Of a DNA stretch of 64,000 nucleotides, positions 27,301 through 34,869 are shown piece by piece. A program made the position numbers and the translations under genes. The stretch comes from a bacterium. Its GTDB lineage: Bacteria; Babelota; Babeliae; Babelales; Vermiphilaceae. The notes beneath the pieces are model-generated. The model searched no databases. It was not told the DNA's origin and saw nothing but the letters and a program-made list of their open reading frames with translations. The stretch lies in assembly GCA_016699125.1 (NCBI GenBank), contig CP064961.1:434001-498000 (forward strand), written 5' to 3'. Every line of letters begins with the position of its first letter. Positions within the stretch are counted from its first letter, which is position 1.

Positions 27301-27460
27301 ATGGGATGGTGCAACCCACGTTGGTAATGAATACTGGCTGGGAGAGAAGTACTTGTCTCAATCAGCAGATCCTGCAGCTGTTGCATGTTCACACATTGGA
27401 ACGTATCAAAATCCATGGATCAATGAAAAGTTGCTTGAAAATATTGAGTTTGTTGAATAA
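24368..27460 (+). CDS. Secreted protein, tandem paralog 4 (long form)
   Basis: 1030 residues with the leader MKKYILHLIMILFWSSVIEP followed by MERE. The N-terminal region matches paralog 3 (SQWPSIKITYK, SFLDNCFLLGADANGMVIAK, KVGITKNSAVVIHTQD). A middle segment, IITTVFSKQNNTLHVLLDG, resembles strands of the secreted pair at 38807-41323. The C-terminal core is complete: THFINNGRRQNNARLE (about 669), AAQVGCCFE, LEWQDILIT, NGYG, VTGLGLGVW, HVFWTTLPPAS, NVSNFAWDG (about 973), HVGNEYW (about 985) and SADPAAVACS. It is the last gene of the array and is followed by mobile-element debris. Confidence 0.78.
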   Translation: MKKYILHLIMILFWSSVIEPMEREEEQENKQIEISIVAYHSKRSIDEQDNEAKQLLQLHDGTVYSLRNKKQAFQPLDQNSSGKSLFDEKNGSFRTQMNDFSNMTIPFQEGNQDYALVVSDNKLEKNKALIRKIIDEDADDPYSILHNTEIISARILNAKDERPILVTGSQWPSIKITYKKNNQWKTESFLDNCFLLGADANGMVIAKINEKNNFAFWVQRRLNKMFAKELNDDLVCRVTLYAVFFDDLNTVNKKTGKVIEKIIEELENNISENRVRYNDKANITISRLSLNVSFTKNELENYQNYFPKVGITKNSAVVIHTQDYAELLQDKKNRLNLSYESPAFSFSYKKEGNNWIVNRTQTEDIFKNDATSFESIKNIHMINSAECIVALQNDIKKISINKDSGQATLISASIGNLPKKANIITTVFSKQNNTLHVLLDGDGSSRAKTEEATVKIEKDETQHLADFKYSEEINTIFQKTSAFQEKFTAIKMQDNNTIKTFFEKIDKNEKGTVQNEIVSFAQDAKIFVDDNILDLISEILTFKVLAGSKKEREYYKKFLSNPNELSLIDEDTYRKDGYKLRGDTTATFQTKLFLQSLMKKKYFTFFNTREENGTFIVNNGIALEGNFKNFQAWKEVQIKKESEGDFDIENVLTLDEMKIASLISTMSQTHFINNGRRQNNARLELETLRLNKGYVAAQVGCCFETENWLEWQDILITKAQNTKENGYGLVSEISVQVKTHQIWEQFYSDINKVKWNDKLMFDEVNSVIKKFQTYHKETKIDQIQYVKLTASEENPIYFYIDAYKARMKAVLVPFLKMAEQIGTKEKKDIALYVTGLGLGVWSELPEPYKEMQTIRILPSALQQEFQTYFDVTVNDNINLLQYLCAYLQIKIYEAYFKNNKNTRIKELYFAWFLNNKDSTSTVLKLNSDANLKNEINVEKDGRIKELTKWNKTHVFWTTLPPASSYFEKENRINVSNFAWDGATHVGNEYWLGEKYLSQSADPAAVACSHIGTYQNPWINEKLLENIEFVE

Positions 27461-27549
27461 GCCCTTTCAAGTATCAAATATACCATCGAGTAGCAAAAAA
27501 ATCAGGTGCGCATAAACTAGTCTCTGAAGCATAATTAACCAGGCTTCTT

Positions 27550-27819
27550 ATGAGCCAAACAAAGGGCAAACACCTGATTAGATACCAGATAGAAGTGCTT
27601 TTGGATAGTGGTACTTTAACAAGAGAGATTGGAAAAATCTTAGGATTGTATTACTCGACGGTTTCCAGAGAGGTGTGGCGGAACAGAAGTAGAAGTTGCT
27701 ACCCATGCGATTTACAGTTAATATTTACAAAAGAATATTTCAGTTTGGTATTGAAAAAAGGCCTGCAATCGCCCAGCTGGAAAGGACTTCTAGCTAAACA
27801 CTCCTCGAATACTGCTTAA
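27550..27819 (+). pseudogene. IS30-family transposase remnant
   Basis: The first about 50 codons match the IS30 helix-turn-helix N-terminus (MSQTKGKHLIRYQIEVLL, then REIGKILGLYYSTVSREVWRNRS). The frame then drifts; an alternative frame gives FGIEKRPAIAQLER, the expected next family block. The rest of the gene, including the DDE core, is missing, and the DNA runs directly into a minus-strand gene tail. It is non-functional. Confidence 0.7.
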
Positions 27820-28123
27820 AATCATATTCGCAATCCATTTCAATCCATTTCCAATTGCTTTGAATAAACTAAAAATAGGATTTGATGGCGAATCGTTGGA
27901 TGATGATGGTTTTTTTGTCAAGTTTAAGTCACTCTGCCCAATTGGTGTTTTTTGAACTTCGTTAAGAATTGATATTTCTTTTGGATTCGGATTATCCTTC
28001 GTAGGATCAATCTCCTTTTCTTCATCTAACGGAGCATTTGCTTCATCACCATCGTCTTCAAGCGTATATGAAGAAAGCCATTTTTTTGATTCATTATCAT
28101 ACTGAATTGTTAAAAATGAGTTA
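27790..28123 (-). pseudogene. C-terminal fragment of a secreted-type protein cut by IS200
   Basis: About 111 codons run from the edge of the IS200-like element to TAG at 27790-27792, with no start codon. The fragment begins NSFLTIQYDNESKKWLSSYT, a strand pair like those in the secreted propeller-like proteins here. An acidic and Pro/Ser-rich linker follows, and it ends in an amphipathic segment (FKAIGNGLKWIANMILSS). Its 5' part has been lost or displaced by the IS. Confidence 0.6.
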
Positions 28124-28770
28124 TAACGCCCTCATAAAATGAGGGGCTTAGCGGATGGGAGCAGTCTCGAAGACTGCCAGATAAAAAATATACTAAGTCG
28201 TTTTAAAATTCACCGGATTCATCGTAACCAAGAGAATCAAGTTGATTTTGGTTTTTGATGTAAGCGTATATCTGTGCTTTTTCAAAACCAACAGTAGAAA
28301 CAGCATAACCTCGTGCCCACAATCGTTCACCGTTAAAATTCCTTGCTCTTCCACCAAACCTTCGCGCAACAGCTATCGCACTTTTACCTTTGATAAATCC
28401 TACAACTTCTGCTACAGAATATTTTGGCGGTATACTTATCAACATATGAACATGATCCTGAACCATATTCCCTTTCTCTATTTTACATCCTTTTTGACTC
28501 GCCAATTCATGAAATACTTCCGCCAAAAATTGCCTGACTTTTCCGTACAAAATTTTCTTCCGGTATTTCGGAACAAATATTATGTGATATTTGCAGTTCC
28601 ATTTCGAATGACTTAAACTTGCATATGATGATGTTGTTCTGTTTTCCATTGCTAATTCCTATTGTTGGCCCGTCAAGCCCAACAATAGTTTATCATTTCT
28701 ACAACATCATCTTTCTTCTTGAATCCGGGGGCCGAGCCTTGACAGTCTCACCAGTCTAACTGGTGGTTTA
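28124..28770 (-). mobile_element. IS200/IS605-type element (tnpA only)
   Basis: The element holds a single Y1 transposase and no inverted repeats, but has subterminal hairpins as expected for this family. Left-end side: CACCAGT/ACTGGTG (28749-28765) and CTATTGTTGG/CCAACAATAG (28659-28688), the latter just before the tnpA start. Right-end side: GCAGTCT/AGACTGC (28161-28177) and CCCTCAT/ATGAGGG (28129-28145). The exact ends are approximate because this family makes no target duplication. Confidence 0.8.
28203..28649 (-). CDS. tnpA: IS200-like Y1 transposase TnpA
   Basis: 148 residues, the usual TnpA length, apparently intact. It is a single-strand HUH transposase: the motif HVHML (in QDHVHMLISIPP, about residues 65-76) supplies the metal-binding histidines, and Tyr in YAYIKNQ (about 128) is the nucleophile. 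KYHIIFVPKYRKKILYG is a diagnostic N-terminal sequence. AGGAA precedes the ATG. The hairpin immediately upstream may limit translation, as known for IS200. Confidence 0.93.
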   Translation of the reverse strand: MENRTTSSYASLSHSKWNCKYHIIFVPKYRKKILYGKVRQFLAEVFHELASQKGCKIEKGNMVQDHVHMLISIPPKYSVAEVVGFIKGKSAIAVARRFGGRARNFNGERLWARGYAVSTVGFEKAQIYAYIKNQNQLDSLGYDESGEF

Positions 28771-28778
28771 CCTATCGA

Positions 28779-29801
28779 TCAATTAATAAATAAATCTTGA
28801 TACTTCGTTTGCAACGCTTTAATTAATCTTTGCTGGTTTTTTTCACTTAATTTATCTAAAATCAAACTCAATTGTTCCTTCGATTCCTTTTTATATTTAT
28901 CCTTCAAAAATGTAACCATAGTCTGGATATTATCTTCCTTATTTAATATGTTCTGAACAAACGTATCTTGTATTTGAAGTTGTGTATTTTTGTTAGGTAT
29001 TATCCAATGAAAAACCTTAAAATTTTTTTCTGTAATGATGCCATTATTAAAATAATTTTTTTGAGTATTTGTCATTTCACTTAAATAATCTTGATACAAC
29101 TCTTCTGCTGTTTTGATTGGTTTTCTATCTGTATTTGAGGTTTCAAGCGAAAGTTTTTTCAAATTAAACTCTTTTTTAAAATTAATTTCGCTTAGTGGGT
29201 CATTATCACCATTTGGTTTAATTTTTTCAAACCATGATTGCAAAAGGCCTATGTTATCACTCACAATTACTTTTTGAACATTGGCCTGATCATTCCTGTT
29301 TAAAAGACGTATAGTATCTTTTAGCTTTTCGACATTCTGTTCAGGATTTTTTAAAATAGTTAAACAAAATGTTAAGCATGATTCATTAAGTACAATTTTT
29401 TGATTACTAAAAAATTGTGAAAGGAAAATAAAAACAGCCTTGTTTTCTGCACTAATTAATTTATTGTTAGTATCGTTCTCATCAAGTTCAATTACATCTA
29501 TGGATTCTTTCTGATCAGTCAAAACGTCTTTACTTTGTTTCAGATCAGAATCATCACTATAGACAAGAAACACATACTTCGCCTTAACATAACAGTTTCC
29601 ATTTAGATTATTAATCCTAATGAATGGTTTGTGACAGTCTCTTGTTTTCGAATCATCTTCTTCTATACGCAATAACAAATTCGTCATATTAGAGTTCTTT
29701 GAACGATTATTGTCAATTTCATTTAAACGATAACCCAAAGGCTTTAAATCCTCCATTGCATATATTGAAGCACTGAACAGTAGAAGCAAAAAAATCATCA
29801 T
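28779..29801 (-). CDS. Secreted protein of unknown function
   Basis: 340 residues from the ATG at 29801, chosen because GAGG lies six bases upstream; the frame extends to a TTG at 29816. The leader MMIFLLLLFSASIYA precedes MED. The body is hydrophilic and helical, with Asn/Asp/Lys-rich segments; the C-terminal 60 residues resemble a helical repeat (TFLKDKYKKESKEQLSLILD). The stop falls a few bases from the IS200-like element, so the native C-terminus may have been altered by it. Confidence 0.6.
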   Translation of the reverse strand: MMIFLLLLFSASIYAMEDLKPLGYRLNEIDNNRSKNSNMTNLLLRIEEDDSKTRDCHKPFIRINNLNGNCYVKAKYVFLVYSDDSDLKQSKDVLTDQKESIDVIELDENDTNNKLISAENKAVFIFLSQFFSNQKIVLNESCLTFCLTILKNPEQNVEKLKDTIRLLNRNDQANVQKVIVSDNIGLLQSWFEKIKPNGDNDPLSEINFKKEFNLKKLSLETSNTDRKPIKTAEELYQDYLSEMTNTQKNYFNNGIITEKNFKVFHWIIPNKNTQLQIQDTFVQNILNKEDNIQTMVTFLKDKYKKESKEQLSLILDKLSEKNQQRLIKALQTKYQDLFIN

Positions 29802-30070
29802 CAAAAACCTCGTCAAATATATTTTCTACTCTTAACAAATTATAACACAAGGCTTTTTCAAAAGACAAGACTCTTTCAAGTGCCAATGGCAAATACCAGA
29901 TCATGCTGCATGAGCTGCTACACACATTCCGGTATATTTAAATCCATTTATTAATGAGTAGTTTTGTTAAATAACCTCTAAGCAAGAGTGTTTTTCAAAC
30001 CATTTTTGCTTGCAGGGTATTTAAAGTATACTGTTTCTTCAAGGTTAGCTGTTTTTGAAAGGTAATGAAT

Positions 30071-30805
30071 ATGAAAAAACTGTATGTAAGTGCCTTGCTC
30101 TATAGTTTTGTGCAGCTTCAAGCCATAGAAATTATAGACATTTTAGCCCTTTTGCCACTGCCAGATGATCAGATGTGCAGTCAATATTGTCAGGACAATT
30201 TCATTGATACATTGATTACACGAAAAAAAGAGAACGGTTTTTTTGTTGATATCGGTGCGCATGATGGAAAAAAATGGAGTAACTCATATTTTTTTGAAAA
30301 GGTCAGGAACTGGAATGGGATCTGCATCGAGCCTATTCAGGAGGTATACCAAGAGCTGGTCAAAAATCGAACTGTTTTGTGCATCTGCGGTGGTGTAAGT
30401 TCGTATGATGGCATAGCTGAATTTTATCGAGTGCAAGGTGAACCGGAACAGCTTTCAGGACTTGTTTCAACGTATCATCCCGACCATAAAAACCGAATGT
30501 CATATGAAATTAGACGTGACAATGGTGGGCTTGAAATTCAGCTTATACCAGTTTTTACATTGAATACTATTCTTGAAAACTATAAGGTTTTTTCAGTTGA
30601 CTACCTTTCTGTCGATACCGAGGGTAGCGAATTTGAAATTATCAAAGCGATCGATTTTGATCGGTTTCACATTCAGGTGATGAGCATTGAAAATACCCAT
30701 CATGGCCAAGCTCTCAGAGACTTTTTAAAATCAAAAGGGTTTACGTTTGTTGCACGTCTTTTTAATTGTGATGATATTTTTATAAATACAAAGCAGGTTC
30801 AATGA
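30071..30805 (+). CDS. Exported FkbM-family methyltransferase
   Basis: 244 residues from the ATG at 30071 (AAAGG eight bases upstream; an ATG six bases earlier is too close to it). A hydrophobic leader MKKLYVSALLYSFVQLQA precedes the enzyme. FkbM features: YCQDNFID, FFVDIGAHDGKKWSNSYFFE (the SAM-binding loop), GICIEP, and YLSVDTEGSEFEIIKAIDF. The family O-methylates sugars and similar substrates. A signal peptide on a SAM-dependent enzyme is odd, because SAM is cytosolic; action inside a host cell would solve this (inference). It overlaps the next glycosyltransferase by 4 bases (ATGA). Confidence 0.85.
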   Translation: MKKLYVSALLYSFVQLQAIEIIDILALLPLPDDQMCSQYCQDNFIDTLITRKKENGFFVDIGAHDGKKWSNSYFFEKVRNWNGICIEPIQEVYQELVKNRTVLCICGGVSSYDGIAEFYRVQGEPEQLSGLVSTYHPDHKNRMSYEIRRDNGGLEIQLIPVFTLNTILENYKVFSVDYLSVDTEGSEFEIIKAIDFDRFHIQVMSIENTHHGQALRDFLKSKGFTFVARLFNCDDIFINTKQVQ

Positions 30806-31845
30806 AAAAAATAATAAGCATTTTCATTTTGTTGCGGCTTGCTTGCTTAAATGCGCAATACCCAAAAAAAATTGTTGCACTCGTTCCTGGACATAACGAT
30901 GCTCGCTATCTGTCTAACTGTTTTAAAGCGTTAGCATCTTATGCAGATGCAATTGTCTATCTTGACGATGCTTCCACTGATGATAGCGTTGAAGTTGCGC
31001 GTAGTTTAAAAAAAGAATGTAACATCGAACAGATTATTCTTAAAGAAGAATGGATTCGTCATGCAGGACTTGACAGAAATATACTTCTGAATGCAGGACG
31101 AGCGATCGGGGGCACCCATTTTATTACTCTTGATGCTGACGAAATGTTTACTGCAAACTGCTTGGAAAATAACTATTTAAAAGATATTATTTTGAATTTA
31201 AAGCCTGGTGAATCACTTTTCATGATCTGGATTCAGTTGTGGCGCTCGCTTGATCATTACCGGTATGATGAATCAGTCTGGACTCATAACTACAAACCAT
31301 TTGCATTTTGTGACGATGGTGTTTGCGCTCACGCACCACATTGCTTAAATGAACGAAGAATTCCAGATAATCTGCAGGGCAAGCAATGGTTTTTGGAAGG
31401 ATATCGGTATGGGGTACTCCATTTTCAGTTTGTTAACTTTGAAAATTTACTGATAAAACAGGCATGGTATCGCTGTCTGGAGCGCGTTTTAAAAAAGAAT
31501 CGTTCTGTCGAAAGCATCAACCAAGAATATTTTCCAAGCAAGGACGAATCAGGACTGGCGACAGAACAATCAGCTGCTTTTTGGTTTGAAAGGTACGCTT
31601 TTTTTGATCCAGTTGCACCAAAAAAACAGGAAACATGGCGTGTCGAAAATGTTATGAACTGGTTTGAGAAGCACGGATTAAACAGATTTGCAGGTCTTGA
31701 CATCTGGGATGTGCAATGGCCTTTTGCAAAATGGATTTCAGAGGGTAGCACTTTTCTTGATACTTTTATCACTCAAAAAAAATATAACGGTTACTTTGCG
31801 ATTTTACATCAAACTGGCAAGACCTTTTTTATGAAGGTTTCTTAA
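30802..31845 (+). CDS. Exported family 2 glycosyltransferase, probably frameshifted near its end
   Basis: 347 residues as read. The leader MKKIISIFILLRLACLNA precedes a GT2 domain: IVALVPGHNDARYL, YLDDASTDDSVEVA and FITLDADEMF (the DxD-like site). The C-terminal part is Trp/Phe-rich. The start overlaps the FkbM stop, so the pair form an operon. The frame ends four codons after a run of six T (31825-31830). In the -1 frame coding continues for 87 codons to 32093, so the original product was probably about 430 residues. Confidence 0.82.
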   Translation: MKKIISIFILLRLACLNAQYPKKIVALVPGHNDARYLSNCFKALASYADAIVYLDDASTDDSVEVARSLKKECNIEQIILKEEWIRHAGLDRNILLNAGRAIGGTHFITLDADEMFTANCLENNYLKDIILNLKPGESLFMIWIQLWRSLDHYRYDESVWTHNYKPFAFCDDGVCAHAPHCLNERRIPDNLQGKQWFLEGYRYGVLHFQFVNFENLLIKQAWYRCLERVLKKNRSVESINQEYFPSKDESGLATEQSAAFWFERYAFFDPVAPKKQETWRVENVMNWFEKHGLNRFAGLDIWDVQWPFAKWISEGSTFLDTFITQKKYNGYFAILHQTGKTFFMKVS

Positions 31846-32093
31846 AAACTGTACGAAACTGGACACAAGTTGACGTGAACGGAGAATATGAGATTTTATT
31901 GGTTGAAAAAGAGATTTTAGAAGCTGATATAACAGATGTAACAAAAATTATACAAAATAATAATCAATTGAAATCCGTAGTAATTCAAAATGGTGTTTTG
32001 ACAGGACAGCTGAAAAATCTATGTATAAAAAATGGTTTTTATCTGGTGCCATTTCAAGAACAAAATGCATCCTTCTTTATAAAATGTGTTTAA
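31831..32093 (+). pseudogene. Severed C-terminal segment of the preceding glycosyltransferase
   Basis: In the frame -1 to the glycosyltransferase, codons run from the T6 tract to a stop at 32093 without interruption: YEGFLKTVRNWTQVDVNG, then YEILLVEKEILEADITDV and a final FYLVPFQEQNASFFIKCV. There is no good start codon with a ribosome site; a GTG at 31875 is weak. It reads as a continuation of the enzyme, lost by a one-base deletion, or rescued by slippage on the T run. Confidence 0.55.
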
Positions 32094-32162
32094 TAAACTA
32101 TTGAAAACGTCTCATTTTTAAAATATACTGGAAATTGTTTATACGTAAAGATAGGTGCAACA

Positions 32163-32585
32163 TTGCTCAAAGTTAAAACTGTGAAAACATTTTTTAGTTT
32201 GAAGATTCTTTTTGCCTTGGTTTTCTTGTTATCATCTAACCGTAGTTTTGGGAAGGAAGAAGAAGTGAGCCGTTTGCTAGCCGAGCCACCAAAATATCCA
32301 GTCGACCAGGCAGTGAGGTATTTCAGAAATAAAGATCATGGATACTTTCTCAATAATGATATTACAAGAAACAAACTGGAACAAAATTTTAAGAAATATA
32401 GTGAATTACATACGAGATTTTCACATTCAGATCTTATCGGATTAACAATTGTAAATGCTCTGTGCGCATCAGCTATTGGGCTTCTCAATTATTACTTTCC
32501 AGATCAAGTATTGTTTCCAAAATGTGGCAATGTGCTCTTTCTTTTTACACCGCTAGCAACAAAATATGTATTACCTTATTTGATA
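32163..32585 (+). pseudogene. 5' part of a secreted-protein gene split by IS630
   Basis: 141 codons from a TTG with AGGTG five bases upstream. A signal-like leader (VKTFFSLKILFALVFLLSS) precedes a hydrophilic part, then hydrophobic segments (IGLTIVNALCASAIGLL, NVLFLFTPLATKYVLPYLI). The apparent stop TAG (32586-32588) belongs to the IS630 end, not to the gene. Joining 32585 directly to 33494 continues the frame for 135 further codons (134 residues plus stop). The family is not recognised. Confidence 0.65.
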
Positions 32586-33491
32586 TAGCGGAACCATTTT
32601 AATGTGATATTCTAAAAATAAGGAAAAAACAACTAAGCAAAGGCAACAATGGCATATTCATTAGATTTTAGAAGAAGAGTATTGAAGATAAGGGAAGAAT
32701 TAAAGTTAACAGCTGAACAAACTGCAGAGAAATTTCAGGTTGGAAGCGCGACATTATTTCGATGGATGAAAAAGGTCGAACCGAAAAAGAGAAATAAGAG
32801 AGCAACCAAGATAGACATGAAAGCGCTTGAGGAGGATGTTTTGAGATGTCCAGATGCCTATGAAAGAGAGCGTGCTGTAAAACTGGGTGTCGCAAAATCA
32901 ACGGTTCATTATGCATTAAAACGACTCGGTATAACTCATAAAAAAAACGCTCAAACACCCGAAAGCATCCCCAGAAGAAAGAAAAAGCTTCTTAAAATTA
33001 GTATGTCGATATAATCGACGGGGACTGCCGATCGCCTATCTTGATGAAAGTGGATTCTGCAAGTCTGTTTTACGAACTCATGGATGCTCAAAAAAAGGTT
33101 CTCGATGTCATGGTTCATACGATTGGGGAGCAAAAGCACGAACCAATGCAATTGCTGCTTTAATTGGATCATCACTCATTACCGCTACGCTTTTTGAATG
33201 TAGTATTGACAGCACTCTTTTTTACCACTTTATTGTTGATGAGCTTCTGCCAAAATTAAGTTCAAAAACGGTGATTGTTATGGACAATGCAGCTTTTCAC
33301 AAGGTCAAGGGTATCCAGGATGTGATCAAACAGGCCGGGCATATCCTACTCTTTTTGCCACCTTATTCTCCAGATCTCAATCCCATTGAACATAAATGGG
33401 CCCAGCTTAAATCTCTTCGTAAAGAATCAGGAAATTCAGTTTATGATCTTTTTAAACAAAATATCTCTATCAATGCATTTTGACTTTGCTA
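32586..33491 (+). mobile_element. IS630-family insertion sequence (906 bp)
   Basis: The element begins TAGC and ends GCTA and is flanked by TA on both sides (32584-32585 and 33492-33493), the target duplication of IS630/Tc1-mariner elements. Inside the tips the inverted repeats are imperfect. Removing the element and one TA restores an open frame across the site, which fixes the boundaries with confidence. Confidence 0.88.
32649..33483 (+). CDS. IS630 transposase in two frames
   Basis: The first frame (32649-33014) encodes the helix-turn-helix part: MAYSLDFRRRVLKIREE, AEKFQVGSATLFRWMKK and VAKSTVHYALKRLGITHKK. At a run of eight A (32940-32947) the homology moves to the +1 frame. That frame supplies the whole DDE domain: IAYLDESGFC, VIVMDNAAFHK and YSPDLNPIEHKWAQLK, ending at TGA 33481-33483. 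IS630 elements often use frameshifting at A-runs to make the full transposase, so this may be functional rather than broken. Confidence 0.85.
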
Positions 33492-33493
33492 TA

Positions 33494-33898
33494 AAGCCGG
33501 AAATCAGAGAACATGCTATTCCTGAAGACATGCTTATACCAATTGCTTCGTACACAAAATGGGAAATTCAAAATGGCTCATGGCAAAGTCACCCAGTAAG
33601 ACAGACGATCGATAACATTCGTGGAAATAACGTTAAAATTACACAGTCAGGTGGCGGTAACAGTACAATTACCAATATTGAGGGAAACAATATTACTATT
33701 ATAAGAAACGGGAATAGTGCAACTCAAGAAACATCAATCCTCATTCCAATTGCCACAGATGGTCGTTTCCCTACAAAGAAAAATTATATTCATAAAGATT
33801 ATATTCTCTATTTCTTCATTGTTTTTTCAACTTCTTTAATTTCGGCTGCCAGAGGGACACCTTACTATCTTTTACTGTCACCTTTATACGCTTTTTAA
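33494..33898 (+). pseudogene. 3' part of the secreted-protein gene split by IS630
   Basis: 134 codons plus a stop, in frame with 32163-32585 once the IS is removed. It begins KPEIREHAIPEDMLIPIASY. It includes a Gly/Asn/Thr-rich repeat-like stretch (NNVKITQSGGGNSTITNIEG, then NNITIIRNG) that looks like a beta-solenoid turn, and a C-terminal hydrophobic segment (YILYFFIVFSTSLISAA). Its stop overlaps the stop of the opposing glycosyltransferase by 4 bases. Confidence 0.65.
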
Positions 33899-34689
33899 CT
33901 TGTCCACATATCGCGATAGATCTGCACAATCCAGTTATCTTCAGCTTGGCGACGTGCAACTTTTTGTGGATTACTATTTGTTGAAAGACCGTTGGGATTA
34001 TAATAATAGACACCGCCAACGCCCGGAACCTTTGCAAACTCAAAACCATCATTAGCAAGCCGATTCCAGAATTCCCAGTCGCCTGAATACAAGAACTGTT
34101 GATTAAAGTATCCGGATCTTTGATGGACTGATTTACGCCACATCGGCTGGGGGCCTGCAACGCAGCGTTGGACCATTTTTTTGGTCGGCTGTGCATCATC
34201 CGCAGAGGCACGAGCAACCAGTTCACAGTTTTCAATGCTGTTGACCGGATCGTAACTGACAAAATAATCTGAAAACACAAGTGCAATTTCAGGATGTGCA
34301 TCTAAATAATCAGCATGTTTTTCAAGACAGTCCGCGTATCGCAGATCATCAAGATTTGCATTGGTAACATAAGGTGCATGTGCAACAAAACAGCCAAGGT
34401 TCCATACCCCGTACACGCCCGGATCATAGGAAAGTTTGATATATTTAATGTTTTCTGGATACTGTTTTATATATTCATTAATAACCTCATCTTCATTGCC
34501 TGGAGAGTTTGCATTAATCAAAAGCAGTTCGCATTCATGAAAAATTGTCTGCTGTACAATGTTTTCCATGAATCTTTTAATATACGCGTCACCATCAAAA
34601 ACAGACGTGATAATTGATACTCGAAATGGTAACGAAAAAACATCCAATGAGATACATAAAAAAGACAGGGCTAACGAAAAGACTTTCAT
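33895..34689 (-). CDS. Exported family 2 glycosyltransferase (short form)
   Basis: 264 residues from the ATG at 34689, which has AAGGAG upstream. The leader MKVFSLALSFLCISLDVFS precedes a GT2 domain: RVSIITSVFDGDAYIKRFM (nucleotide-sugar strand), LLINANSPGNEDEVI, VTNANLDDLR (DxD-like site), GPQPMWRKSVH and YSGDWEFWNRLA (the D-x-E/W acceptor motif). This pattern is like GT2 enzymes that modify glycans or proteins. It is a fourth glycosyltransferase with a signal peptide in the window. Confidence 0.82.
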   Translation of the reverse strand: MKVFSLALSFLCISLDVFSLPFRVSIITSVFDGDAYIKRFMENIVQQTIFHECELLLINANSPGNEDEVINEYIKQYPENIKYIKLSYDPGVYGVWNLGCFVAHAPYVTNANLDDLRYADCLEKHADYLDAHPEIALVFSDYFVSYDPVNSIENCELVARASADDAQPTKKMVQRCVAGPQPMWRKSVHQRSGYFNQQFLYSGDWEFWNRLANDGFEFAKVPGVGGVYYYNPNGLSTNSNPQKVARRQAEDNWIVQIYRDMWTS

Positions 34690-34757
34690 GTTTAACTCCT
34701 TTTTTTGAAAAAAAGGTAACACGGAAGGAAAAGAATGTAAATAGGAAAGGAAAAAGA

Positions 34758-34824
34758 AGAAGCTTATCCAAAGAAATATTTATTTGATTTACTACCAAAA
34801 AACCGCCCCTTTAGATAAGCTTCT
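34758..34824 (-). terminator. Terminator of the minus-strand F-box-like gene
   Basis: AGAAGCTTATC (34758-34768) is the exact reverse complement of GATAAGCTTCT (34814-34824). On the minus strand the structure is followed by TCTTTTTCC. The 45-base loop is long, so it could be an RNA structure other than a simple terminator. Confidence 0.45.
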
Positions 34825-34869
34825 AAAAAATTCGTACTATTTGTGAGTTTAGCGCCCAGATAACCTTAA

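Noticed and set aside
33816..34301. A 161-codon minus-strand frame overlapping the glycosyltransferase at 33895
   Set aside because: It is out of frame with the recognised GT2 motifs and has no start signals.
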